Below are positions 8,384-15,938 of a stretch of DNA of 41,407 nucleotides, piece by piece. A program made the position numbers and the translations under genes. The notes beneath the pieces are model-generated. The model was not told the DNA's origin, ran no database searches, and saw only the letters and a list, made by a program, of their open reading frames with translations. Source of the DNA: Synechococcus sp. CS-1330 (GTDB lineage Bacteria > Cyanobacteriota > Cyanobacteriia > PCC-6307 > Cyanobiaceae); assembly GCA_025128025.1 (NCBI GenBank), contig JAHLYR010000036.1, forward strand, positions 1 to 41,407, read 5' to 3'. Numbering within the stretch: the stretch's first letter is position 1; the number at the start of each line of letters is the position of its first letter.

Positions 8384-10450
8384 ATGCCCCAGCAGATCGT
8401 CATAGCCGAGCAACTGCGAATCGCCGCAGTACTCAACGACGAACGTGTTGATGAACTGGTTGTAGCCCAAGGCCGCTATCAGATCGGAGACGTATATCTA
8501 GGCACCGTTGAAAATGTGTTGCCTGGCATCGATGCCGCTTTTGTAAATATCGGCGAAAGCGAAAAGAACGGCTTTATTCACGTCACCGATCTGGGTCCCC
8601 TGCGGTTGCGCAAGGGAGCTGCCGGCATTACCGAGCTACTGGAGCCGCGCCAGAAGGTGTTGGTGCAGGTGATGAAGGAGCCCACCGGTACCAAGGGCCC
8701 CCGCCTCACCGGCAACCTGGCCTTGCCGGGGCGGTTTTTGGTGCTGCAGCCCCACGGCCAGGGAGTGAACATCTCCCGCCGCATCAACGGTGAGAACGAG
8801 CGCAACCGGCTGCGGGCCCTCGGTGTGCTGATCAAGCCACCAGGCGCCGGCCTGTTGATCCGCACCGAGGCAGAAGCTGTTAGCGAAGAGCTGCTGATCG
8901 ACGACCTTGAAGCCCTGCTGCGCCAGTGGGAGGGCATCCAAACCGCCGCCGAAACCGCCAGCCCACCGGTGCTGCTCAACCGCGACGAAGACTTTGTGCA
9001 TCGCGTCTTGCGCGATCTCTACAGCCCAGAGCTAGTGCGGGTGGTGGTTGATACCCCGGAAGCGGTTGCCCGGGCCAATGCCTTTCTGGGCTCTGATCAC
9101 ACCACGGTGCTGGTGGAAGCCCACACCGAATCGGCGGAGATTCTTGAGCACTTCAAGGTCAATGCCGCCATTCGCGATGCCTTAAAGCCGCGAGTTGATC
9201 TGCCTTCCGGCGGCTACGTGATTATCGAGCCCACCGAGGCGCTCACTGTCATTGATGTCAACTCCGGCTCCTTCACCCGCTCGGCCAACTCCCGCGAGAC
9301 GGTGCTCTGGACCAACTGCGAAGCGGCGGTGGAGATTGGCCGCCAGCTGAAGCTGCGCAATATCGGTGGGGTGGTGATCATTGACTTCATTGATATGGAG
9401 TCCCGTCGTGATCAGCTGCAGCTGCTCGAGCATTTCACTCAGGCGGTTCGCGACGATGCCGCCCGTCCCCAGATAGCTCAGTTGACCGAGCTCGGCCTAG
9501 TGGAGCTCACCCGCAAGCGCCAGGGTCAGAACATCTACGAACTGTTTGGGCGAGCTTGTCCCAGCTGTGGGGGCTTGGGTCATGTGGCCGTGCTGCCAGG
9601 CAAAGACACGCTGCAGCCCCTGGCAACCCTCACCGGCCTGGTGCGCTCCGCCGCATCGGCTCGCGCTGAGGTACTCAGCCCCGCCATCCCCGAGGCCGCT
9701 ACTAGTCGCCGCCGCCGAGGCGGTCGAGGCGGGCGTAATGGCAGTGAGTTCCTCGATGCGCCTGGCACGCAGGCCGCTGATGGGGTCGAGATCGTCCCGA
9801 TCGAGGCACCTGTCTCAGGCAGCGGCGCCAGCATGGAGCCGGCCCCCCGCCGCTTTGATCAGGAGCTGGTGGCCGTGCCGATGGATGCGGACCAGGAATT
9901 GGTGTTTGGTTGGATGGGCCTCAATCCCGCCCTGCTGCTCGAGCAGCCCCCCAGCAACGACAACGTCGTGGTCAGGGTGGTTCGCCCCGGCATGGAGGCG
10001 GAAGAAGTGCTGGAGCAAGCCAGGCAGCAGCTGGCCGCTGCCGGTTCCCGTCGTCGCCGCGGACGAGGTGGTCGTGGCGGTACCGCGGCCGCCGCTGACG
10101 CTCAGTACGGCAATGGAGATATGCCGGCCTCAGGCTTAGAGGCTGGGGCTATGCCTGCCCCGGTGGAAATCACGCCCCTGCCAGAGCGCAGCGAGCCCGA
10201 GACCGTGGTCACGGTCTCGGTGCCGACCACTGCCAGCATCGCTCCTCCTGAAGTCGAGATTCCAGCTCGCCGCGGTCGCACCCGCAGTTCTGCGGCCAAA
10301 ACCCCTGCAGCGAAAACCCAAACCCCCCAGGCCACAACCCCACAAGCCGGCACCCCCAAAGCTGACACCGCGGTGGCAGTTGCTGAGCCAGAGCTTGATG
10401 AGTCAGGCGAACCGCGTCGCCGCCGCCGGCGCTCCTCGGCCTCCAGCTGA
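8384..10450 (+). CDS. rne: Ribonuclease E/G
   Basis: A 688-residue endoribonuclease of mRNA decay and rRNA processing. The N-terminal S1 domain (about residues 30-120) is followed by the catalytic DNase I-like region, with Asp291 in TVIDVNSGSF and Asp334 in VIIDFIDM as the metal ligands, and by the zinc-link CPSCGG (Cys392, Cys395). After residue about 440 comes a non-catalytic tail with arginine-glycine blocks (RRRRGGRGGRNG, RRRRGRGGRGG) and low-complexity Ala/Thr/Pro. The tail ends with RRRRRRSSASS, which contains the RRRRRRSSA peptide reported in cyanobacteria as the PNPase-binding site. The start is supported by the conserved MPQQIVIAEQLRIAAV. The gene is followed, with no spacer and in the same frame, by rnhB; rne-rnhB pairing is known in cyanobacteria. 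Confidence 0.95.
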   Translation: MPQQIVIAEQLRIAAVLNDERVDELVVAQGRYQIGDVYLGTVENVLPGIDAAFVNIGESEKNGFIHVTDLGPLRLRKGAAGITELLEPRQKVLVQVMKEPTGTKGPRLTGNLALPGRFLVLQPHGQGVNISRRINGENERNRLRALGVLIKPPGAGLLIRTEAEAVSEELLIDDLEALLRQWEGIQTAAETASPPVLLNRDEDFVHRVLRDLYSPELVRVVVDTPEAVARANAFLGSDHTTVLVEAHTESAEILEHFKVNAAIRDALKPRVDLPSGGYVIIEPTEALTVIDVNSGSFTRSANSRETVLWTNCEAAVEIGRQLKLRNIGGVVIIDFIDMESRRDQLQLLEHFTQAVRDDAARPQIAQLTELGLVELTRKRQGQNIYELFGRACPSCGGLGHVAVLPGKDTLQPLATLTGLVRSAASARAEVLSPAIPEAATSRRRRGGRGGRNGSEFLDAPGTQAADGVEIVPIEAPVSGSGASMEPAPRRFDQELVAVPMDADQELVFGWMGLNPALLLEQPPSNDNVVVRVVRPGMEAEEVLEQARQQLAAAGSRRRRGRGGRGGTAAAADAQYGNGDMPASGLEAGAMPAPVEITPLPERSEPETVVTVSVPTTASIAPPEVEIPARRGRTRSSAAKTPAAKTQTPQATTPQAGTPKADTAVAVAEPELDESGEPRRRRRRSSASS

Positions 10451-11092
10451 GTGGGCCCGCCGGATCCGGATCCCTGGCAGGGCAGGGATCCGGGCGAGTG
10501 CGCCGGCGTTGATGAGGTCGGTCGCGGTTGTCTGTTCGGCCCTGTTTTTGCCGCTGCGGTAGTGCTGCCGGCCGCAGCACTAGCCCCCTTGGCTGGTCTG
10601 GGGCTCACCGACAGCAAAAAGCTCACCGCCCGGCGCAGGGCGGCCCTGGTACCCGTTATCCAGCGCCTGGCGGCTTCCTGGGCTCTCGGCCAGGCCTCGG
10701 CGGCAGAAATCGATCGCGGCGGCATCCGGCTAGCAACCGAGCTGGCCATGGCCCGCGCCCTGCAAAAACTGTCGAGTTCGTTTGAGCTACTGCTGGTGGA
10801 TGGGGTGCTGCCCCTGCGGGGCTGGCACGGCGACCAGATCACAATTGTGCGTGGTGATAGCCACTGCCTGGCGATTGCGGCCGCCAGCGTGCTGGCCAAG
10901 CAGGCCCGGGACGCCTTGATCACCGCCCTGGCGCAGCGCTATCCGGGCTATGGGCTGGAGCGACACGCTGGTTATGGCACGGCCTTGCATCGCGCCGCAC
11001 TCCAAAACCTCGGCACAACGCCGCTGCATCGTCATAGTTTTTTGGGGCGGCTGGAGCTCAGTGCTCCTGGCACCAGAGGCGATAGTCGCTGA
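10451..11092 (+). CDS. rnhB: Ribonuclease HII
   Basis: A 213-residue protein with the RNase HII motifs GVDEVGRG (first Asp-Glu pair), LLLVDGVLP and [10 protein letters not shown]. It removes ribonucleotides from RNA-DNA hybrids in the cytoplasm. The start is forced: the frame is closed by the rne UGA at 10448-10450, and the GTG at 10451 is the only start codon before the catalytic motif. The two genes thus share a frame and are separated only by a stop codon. An 11-bp stem-loop (10466-10493) lies inside codons 6-15 of rnhB. Translation probably depends on termination-reinitiation from rne. Its end overlaps the convergent DUF1997 gene by 35 bases. Confidence 0.93.
   Translation: MGPPDPDPWQGRDPGECAGVDEVGRGCLFGPVFAAAVVLPAAALAPLAGLGLTDSKKLTARRRAALVPVIQRLAASWALGQASAAEIDRGGIRLATELAMARALQKLSSSFELLLVDGVLPLRGWHGDQITIVRGDSHCLAIAAASVLAKQARDALITALAQRYPGYGLERHAGYGTALHRAALQNLGTTPLHRHSFLGRLELSAPGTRGDSR
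10466..10493 (+). other. Perfect stem-loop at the rne/rnhB junction
   Basis: CCGGATCCCTG (10466-10476) and CAGGGATCCGG (10483-10493) are exact complements with a six-base loop. The stem begins 15 bases after the rne UGA and lies within the first codons of rnhB. There is no T-run, so it is not a terminator. Its position suits either ribosome pausing, reinitiation control, or an RNase processing site. Confidence 0.85.
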
Positions 11093-11570
11093 GTAGCTGC
11101 TGCCCGACCCGGCCCTTGATGCCCAGCAAGATGCCCGCCAGCAGAGAGCGGCCGGTGGCCTCCAGCACCTTGGCTGGAATCAGTTTGAGCAGCGATGGCT
11201 GGCTCACCGTCACGGCCAAGCTGGCTTCCCCTTCCAGCCCGTTGGCACCCGCTGCCAACCAGGATCCCAGGGTGAGCTGGAAATCATCCACTAGCCCCAA
11301 ACCCTCCAGTTCACACTCGGTGGCTTCCAGCACCAGCCGTTCTTGGGCAAGACGGATGCGCAGATCTACCACTGGCTGAATCTGCAGTTGAAATACCTGC
11401 AGATGGGTAACCGCGTAGCGATAGCGACCTGGGCCGAGGGGCTCGAGCTGGTTGGGATCCAGCAGGGCTTTCACCACCCGATCCTGATCGCTCAAGTAGG
11501 CGGCCAGCCGTTCGGGCTGGTGGCTCACGTCAAGTTGCAGTTGCTGACTGGCGCAGAAGGCCAGGGGCAT
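11058..11570 (-). CDS. DUF1997 family protein
   Basis: A 170-residue protein with no signal peptide or membrane segment. The pattern of a short ligand-binding-like fold ([27 protein letters not shown], then VVDLRI, then a C-terminal amphipathic helix ending [15 protein letters not shown]) matches the DUF1997 family, which is found almost only in cyanobacteria and plants. Function is unknown. The ATG at 11570 leaves 69 bases to the divergent pheA start. The 3' end overlaps rnhB by 35 bases tail to tail. Confidence 0.7.
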   Translation of the reverse strand: MPLAFCASQQLQLDVSHQPERLAAYLSDQDRVVKALLDPNQLEPLGPGRYRYAVTHLQVFQLQIQPVVDLRIRLAQERLVLEATECELEGLGLVDDFQLTLGSWLAAGANGLEGEASLAVTVSQPSLLKLIPAKVLEATGRSLLAGILLGIKGRVGQQLLSDYRLWCQEH

Positions 11571-11639
11571 GGCCTGCGGGCCGGCGCGGCATGATCCTAT
11601 CGGTCACCACTCGATGGCCTGTCCTCGGTTTCGGAAACG

Positions 11640-12467
11640 ATGCGTTTTGCCTTCCTCGGTCCGGCCGGCACCTACGGCGAGCAGGCAACCCGGCAACTGG
11701 CCGAGTTGGAAGGTGTCGCCAACCCTGAATTGGTGCCTCAGCTAGGTATTCGGGCCGTTGTTCAAGCCCTATCCCAGGGCACCTGTGATGCGGCAGTGGT
11801 GCCTGTCGAGAATTCAGTGGAGGGGGGGGTGACGGCCTGCCTGGACGCTCTTTGGGAGCATCCGGATCTCAGCGTCGCCAGGGCCCTAGTGCTGCCGATC
11901 CGCCATGCCCTGCTTGGCAGCGGTCCGATTACGGGCGTGAGTGAGGTGTTGTCCCATCCCCAGGCCCTGGCCCAGTGCAGCCAGTGGCTGTCGGAACACC
12001 TGCCCCAGGCCTTGCAGTTGCCCACCAGTTCCACGGCGGAGGCGGCCCGCATGGTGGCGGGCAGTCGCTTCCGGGCGGCGATCGCCTCCCAGCAGGCCGG
12101 CACGGAGCATGGCCTGCTGGAGCTGGCCTACCCGATCAATGATGTGGCGGGCAACTGCACCCGCTTCCTGTTGCTGCGGCGGGGACCCCGCTCATCGCAG
12201 GGCCCGATGGCAAGCCTCGCCTTCTCCCTGCACTCCAACCAGCCAGGGGCCCTGCTCGAAGCCCTGGGCTGCTTTGCCCAGCGCGGGCTCAACATGGGCC
12301 GGATTGAGTCGCGCCCATCAAAGCGGGAGATGGGCGAGTACATATTTTTCGTTGATCTGGAGCTTCCCGATGGATCGACCCCTCTGGAGGCAGCCCTTGC
12401 TGAGCTAGCGCCCCTTTGCGAGCACCTAGCCCTATTTGGGGCCTATCCGGTCACCAACCTCGCTTAG
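11640..12467 (+). CDS. pheA: Prephenate dehydratase
   Basis: A 275-residue monofunctional enzyme that turns prephenate into phenylpyruvate for phenylalanine synthesis. Residues 1-180 form the catalytic periplasmic-binding-like domain (MRFAFLGPAGTYGEQA, VVPVENSVEG, NCTRFLLL). Residues about 190-270 form the ACT regulatory domain with the ESRP signature in GRIESRPSK, which normally binds phenylalanine for feedback inhibition. There is no chorismate mutase domain. A run of eight G residues lies in the VEGGV codons near 11822. The last four bases overlap the convergent methyltransferase gene. Confidence 0.95.
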   Translation: MRFAFLGPAGTYGEQATRQLAELEGVANPELVPQLGIRAVVQALSQGTCDAAVVPVENSVEGGVTACLDALWEHPDLSVARALVLPIRHALLGSGPITGVSEVLSHPQALAQCSQWLSEHLPQALQLPTSSTAEAARMVAGSRFRAAIASQQAGTEHGLLELAYPINDVAGNCTRFLLLRRGPRSSQGPMASLAFSLHSNQPGALLEALGCFAQRGLNMGRIESRPSKREMGEYIFFVDLELPDGSTPLEAALAELAPLCEHLALFGAYPVTNLA

Positions 12468-13447
12468 GCCTGGCTGGGCTTGCGGCCCCGAAAGACGCCG
12501 AATTGCATCAGTCCGGTGGCGAAGGCCCAACGCATCAGCAGGATCGTGGGGGTTTCGCGTAGGCCTTGCAAAACTGCGGCGGGACCCAGGCCCAGGATGG
12601 CGCCGGGCCGGCGTACCCCCTCAAAGATCGATTCGATCCAGGAGGGCAGGGTGGCGCTGGTCCAGTCGCCGGTTTCGATGCTGATGCCACCGGATTGGGC
12701 GCTGGATTCGAGGTGCTTTTGCAGCCCGCGGATACTGGCGAATTCGGGGTGGGCCCACTGTTCAAGCAACTGACGCATCACCCAGCGCTCTCGCCGGTCC
12801 ATGGCGCCATCGGCTGGATCGCGCCGGTTCCAGTCAGCTACAGCCAGCAGGCCGCCTGGTTTGAGCACCCGCAGCAACTCATCGGCGTAGCGCTGCTTGT
12901 CGGGCATGTGGGGACAGGCCTCCACACTCCAGACGGCATCAACGCTGGCGTCGGCAATTTCCAGGGCCAGGGCATCCATCACCACAAAGCGGCAGCTGAG
13001 GCCGGCTGGAGTTAAGGCTGTGGCTCGGGCGATCTGGGCCGGGCTGATGCTGATACCCAGGACGTTCAGTCCGTAGTCCTTCGCCAGGATGCGGGCGCTG
13101 CCGCCAATGCCGCAGCCCACATCCAGCACGGTGGAGCCGCGGGGCAGTTGGTCGAGGCCGCTCCAGCGCGCCAGTTCATGGACGAAGGTTTCCTTGGCAA
13201 CTCGGAAATCCTGGTGGCGCGACCTGCCGCTACCACTCTGGTGGTAGTAGCCCAGGTGAATATGGTCCCCCCAGAGCCGTTCCAGCAGCTGGTCATTGGT
13301 CCAGCGGTCGTAGGCGTCCGCCACGCTTGCTGAGGATTCATATCGCCGCCGGCGTTTCAGCCAGAGGCGCGCTGATAGGGCGACTGCAAAGCAGCCAAGG
13401 GCTCCGGCCCCGATGGTGGCGGCCAGGGGCCAGCTCAGGACGGTCAT
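12464..13447 (-). CDS. MPBQ/MSBQ-type SAM methyltransferase (Sll0418-like)
   Basis: A 327-residue protein with an N-terminal membrane anchor (about residues 8-30) and a class I SAM-dependent methyltransferase fold. Motif I is VLDVGCGIGG at 107-116, followed by ILAKDYGLNVLGISISP. The start YESSASVADAYDRWT, the WGDHIHLGYY segment and the end PTILLMRWAF closely recall Synechocystis Sll0418, the 2-methyl-6-phytyl-benzoquinol methyltransferase of tocopherol synthesis. The related gamma-tocopherol methyltransferase lacks this N-terminal anchor pattern, so the MPBQ assignment is preferred. It sits on the same strand as the LON-domain gene 8 bases upstream, suggesting cotranscription. The end overlaps pheA by four bases. 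Confidence 0.82.
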   Translation of the reverse strand: MTVLSWPLAATIGAGALGCFAVALSARLWLKRRRRYESSASVADAYDRWTNDQLLERLWGDHIHLGYYHQSGSGRSRHQDFRVAKETFVHELARWSGLDQLPRGSTVLDVGCGIGGSARILAKDYGLNVLGISISPAQIARATALTPAGLSCRFVVMDALALEIADASVDAVWSVEACPHMPDKQRYADELLRVLKPGGLLAVADWNRRDPADGAMDRRERWVMRQLLEQWAHPEFASIRGLQKHLESSAQSGGISIETGDWTSATLPSWIESIFEGVRRPGAILGLGPAAVLQGLRETPTILLMRWAFATGLMQFGVFRGRKPSQA

Positions 13448-13455
13448 GGCAGGAG

Positions 13456-14124
13456 TTATTGGGTCTGGAAGGTGTCTTTGAGCACGGTGCGTGCCGCCAA
13501 CTGCCTCCTGGTCTGGTCCAGCAGTTCGTATTCCTGGCGCAGGCGCTCGCTTGTGTCAGTGATCTCCAGCAGGGCCTGCTGGTGGTCGGCCACCGGGCCA
13601 CCTAGGTGGGCTCCGATCCAGAACGACAGCTCCCGGGGCAGGTCGGGCAGGTCGTTGGGCAGGCTGGCTGGTTTGCCAATCAGCTTGCCGGTGAGTTCAA
13701 CCACATCCCGCAGGGCTTGGCCGACATCGCCCGCCAACGCAGCGAGATCAGCATGGCTTGTCTCGGGTTCATCTTCAATCCAGCTCACCATTCCCACCCG
13801 AAAGGGCGCCTCACGCACGATGTCGAGTACGCGAAAACGCTGTTGCCCCATGGTCACAATGTTGCTGTGGTCGTCGTCCTGGGTCTGACAGTGCAGGATC
13901 TCGGCACAGCAGCCCACATCGGCCATTGTTTGGTTTTGGGGGTCCCAACGCACAACTCCGAAGCGCTGGTCTCCGGCCATCACCGTGCGCAACAGCATCC
14001 TGTAGCGGGGCTCAAAAATATGAAGTGGCAGTACTTCCTGGGGGAAGAGCACCACGTCGGGCAAGGGAAACAGCGGCAGCTCCCTTACGGCCAGCTCGCC
14101 CATGGCTTGAACAGGAGATGCCAC
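13456..14124 (-). CDS. LON peptidase N-terminal (substrate-binding) domain protein
   Basis: A 222-residue protein formed almost wholly by the N-terminal domain of Lon: RELPLFPLPDVVLFPQEVLPLHIFEPRYR near residue 15, then FGVVRWDP and QQRFRVLDI. No AAA or protease domain follows, so it is a stand-alone LON domain protein, common in cyanobacteria downstream of rpsJ. Function is unknown; a chaperone or adaptor role is inferred from the domain. The GTG at 14124 has AGGA four bases upstream; an ATG at 14103 is the alternative. The Shine-Dalgarno lies directly after the T-run of the str-operon terminator, so expression may depend on read-through. Confidence 0.82.
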   Translation of the reverse strand: MASPVQAMGELAVRELPLFPLPDVVLFPQEVLPLHIFEPRYRMLLRTVMAGDQRFGVVRWDPQNQTMADVGCCAEILHCQTQDDDHSNIVTMGQQRFRVLDIVREAPFRVGMVSWIEDEPETSHADLAALAGDVGQALRDVVELTGKLIGKPASLPNDLPDLPRELSFWIGAHLGGPVADHQQALLEITDTSERLRQEYELLDQTRRQLAARTVLKDTFQTQ

Positions 14125-14134
14125 GCCATCCTAG

Positions 14135-14170
14135 AAAAAATGCCCCTGCCACGCGTTGGCGTGACAGGGG
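14135..14170 (-). terminator. Intrinsic terminator of the str operon (after rpsJ)
   Basis: On the minus strand CCCCTG/CAGGGG and CACGC/GCGTG arms (14143-14170) pair over 11 bp with one internal mismatch and a four-base loop, followed by TTTTTT (14140-14135). It lies 54 bases after the rpsJ stop and is a textbook Rho-independent terminator. Confidence 0.9.
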
Positions 14171-14224
14171 TTCCGGCTGCGGTCAGCGAGTGGGCAGGCA
14201 GGATTACCCGAGATTGTGCTCAGA

Positions 14225-14545
14225 TCAGAGCTTGACTTCAATATCAACGCCGCTGGGCAGGTCAAGCTTCATCAGGGCGTCGATCGTCTTTGCCGAAGGG
14301 CTGTAGATGTCGATGATGCGCCGATGGGTGCGGGTTTCGAAGTGCTCGCGGGAGTCTTTGTCGACGTGGGGCGAGCGCAGCACGCAGTAGATCTTGCGCT
14401 TGGTGGGTAGCGGAATGGGGCCGATCGCCGTGGCGGCGGTGTGGTCGGCAGTTTCGATGATTTTTTCGCAGGAGAGATCAAGCATCCGGCGATCAAACGC
14501 CTTGAGGCGAATGCGGATCTTCTGCTGGGCAATGGCGGTGGACAT
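14225..14545 (-). CDS. rpsJ: 30S ribosomal protein S10
   Basis: A 106-residue protein with the S10 hallmarks [40 protein letters not shown] and the C-terminal [14 protein letters not shown]10 binds the 30S head and also acts in antitermination as NusE. It is the last gene of rpsL-rpsG-fusA-tuf-rpsJ, the usual cyanobacterial order in which rpsJ is joined to the str operon rather than to the S10 operon. The 123-base spacer to tuf is structured. The ATG at 14545 is supported by the conserved start. Confidence 0.97.
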   Translation of the reverse strand: MSTAIAQQKIRIRLKAFDRRMLDLSCEKIIETADHTAATAIGPIPLPTKRKIYCVLRSPHVDKDSREHFETRTHRRIIDIYSPSAKTIDALMKLDLPSGVDIEVKL

Positions 14546-14571
14546 GTCGGATCAGGCGTCAGGAAGCTCCT

Positions 14572-14651
14572 GGGCGAAACGCCCTGGTGGCTGGTGGAGC
14601 TGGATTGTCGAGGAGCGGCAGGTGGGGTGGAGAACCAGGAGGTCCCACCCC
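14572..14651 (-). other. Structured tuf-rpsJ spacer
   Basis: Two stem-loops lie between tuf and rpsJ: GGGCG/CGCCC (14572-14584, loop of three) and GGGGTGG/CCACCCC (14624-14651, with an inner ACC/GGT pair in the loop). On the coding strand the T-run precedes rather than follows the second stem, so it is not a terminator for tuf. The position suggests mRNA processing or translational control of rpsJ. Confidence 0.5.
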
Positions 14652-14668
14652 AAAAACCTACCTCAGGA

Positions 14669-15898
14669 TCAGGCGATGATCTTGGAGACCACGCCAGCAC
14701 CAATGGTGCGGCCACCTTCGCGGATAGCGAAGCGCATGCCCTGCTCAATGGCCACGGGGCAGATGAGCTCGCCGGTCATCTTGATGCGGTCGCCGGGCAT
14801 CACCATTTCGACGTTGGCACCGTCGTCAGAGGTGAAGGCGGTGATTTGGCCAGTTACGTCCGTTGTGCGGATGTAGAACTGGGGGCGATAGCCAGCAAAG
14901 AAGGGGGTGTGGCGGCCGCCTTCTTCCTTCTTCAGCACGTAGACCTCACCTTCGAATTTGGTGTGGGGCTTGATGGAGTTGGGCTTCACCAGCACCATGC
15001 CGCGCTCGATGTCCTCCTTCTGGATACCGCGAAGAAGTAGTCCACAGTTGTCGCCAGCCAAGCCCTCTTCGAGCAGCTTGCGGAACATTTCCACGCCGGT
15101 GACAGTGGTCTCTCGGGTGTCGCGGATGCCGACGATTTGAACGGTTTCGCCAACCTTGACCTTGCCGCGTTCGATACGGCCGGTGGCCACGGTACCGCGA
15201 CCGGTAATCGAGAAAACGTCCTCGATTGCCATCAAGAAGGGCTTGTCGACCTCGCGCTCGGGCTCAGGAATCGACTCGTCGACCGCGTCCATCAGGTCGA
15301 GAATCTTGTCAACCCACTCATTGGCACCGCGCTCGGCCTTGTTGCCAGCTTGGATAAATTCGAGGGCCTTCAGGGCTGAACCTGCCACCACGGGGATGTC
15401 ATCGCCAGGGAAGTCGTAGCTGCTGAGCAGCTCGCGCATTTCCAGTTCGACGAGCTCGAGGATTTCCTCGTCGTCGACCATGTCCTTCTTGTTGAGGAAC
15501 ACCACTAGGGCGGGAACACCCACCTGTTTGGCAAGGAGGATGTGTTCCTTGGTCTGGGCCATCGGCCCGTCGGTTGCGGCTACTACCAGGATCGCGCCGT
15601 CCATCTGGGCGGCACCGGTGATCATGTTCTTGACGTAGTCAGCGTGGCCGGGGCAGTCCACGTGAGCGTAGTGACGCTTTGTGGTCTCGTACTCGACGTG
15701 CGCCGTATTGATAGTGATGCCCCGCTCTTTCTCCTCAGGAGCACCATCGATCTCGTCGTAGGCCTGGGCCTTGGCCATGCCTTGGGACGCCAACACGTTG
15801 GTGATGGCTGCCGTGAGGGTGGTTTTGCCGTGGTCAACGTGGCCGATGGTGCCAATGTTGACGTGGGGTTTGTTCCTTTCGAACTTCTCGCGTGCCAT
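14669..15898 (-). CDS. tuf: Translation elongation factor Tu
   Basis: A 409-residue GTPase that brings aminoacyl-tRNA to the ribosome. The G1 motif GHVDHGKT is at residues 19-26, followed by the switch [11 protein letters not shown] and the NKKD base-specificity motif. Domains II and III ([31 protein letters not shown]) are complete. The length fits cyanobacterial EF-Tu, which has a short insertion relative to E. coli. It follows fusA with a 40-base gap. Confidence 0.98.
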   Translation of the reverse strand: MAREKFERNKPHVNIGTIGHVDHGKTTLTAAITNVLASQGMAKAQAYDEIDGAPEEKERGITINTAHVEYETTKRHYAHVDCPGHADYVKNMITGAAQMDGAILVVAATDGPMAQTKEHILLAKQVGVPALVVFLNKKDMVDDEEILELVELEMRELLSSYDFPGDDIPVVAGSALKALEFIQAGNKAERGANEWVDKILDLMDAVDESIPEPEREVDKPFLMAIEDVFSITGRGTVATGRIERGKVKVGETVQIVGIRDTRETTVTGVEMFRKLLEEGLAGDNCGLLLRGIQKEDIERGMVLVKPNSIKPHTKFEGEVYVLKKEEGGRHTPFFAGYRPQFYIRTTDVTGQITAFTSDDGANVEMVMPGDRIKMTGELICPVAIEQGMRFAIREGGRTIGAGVVSKIIA

Positions 15899-15938
15899 GA
15901 GTAGAAAGAATCGGGGGGGTTAGTGGGTAGAGGAGAGA

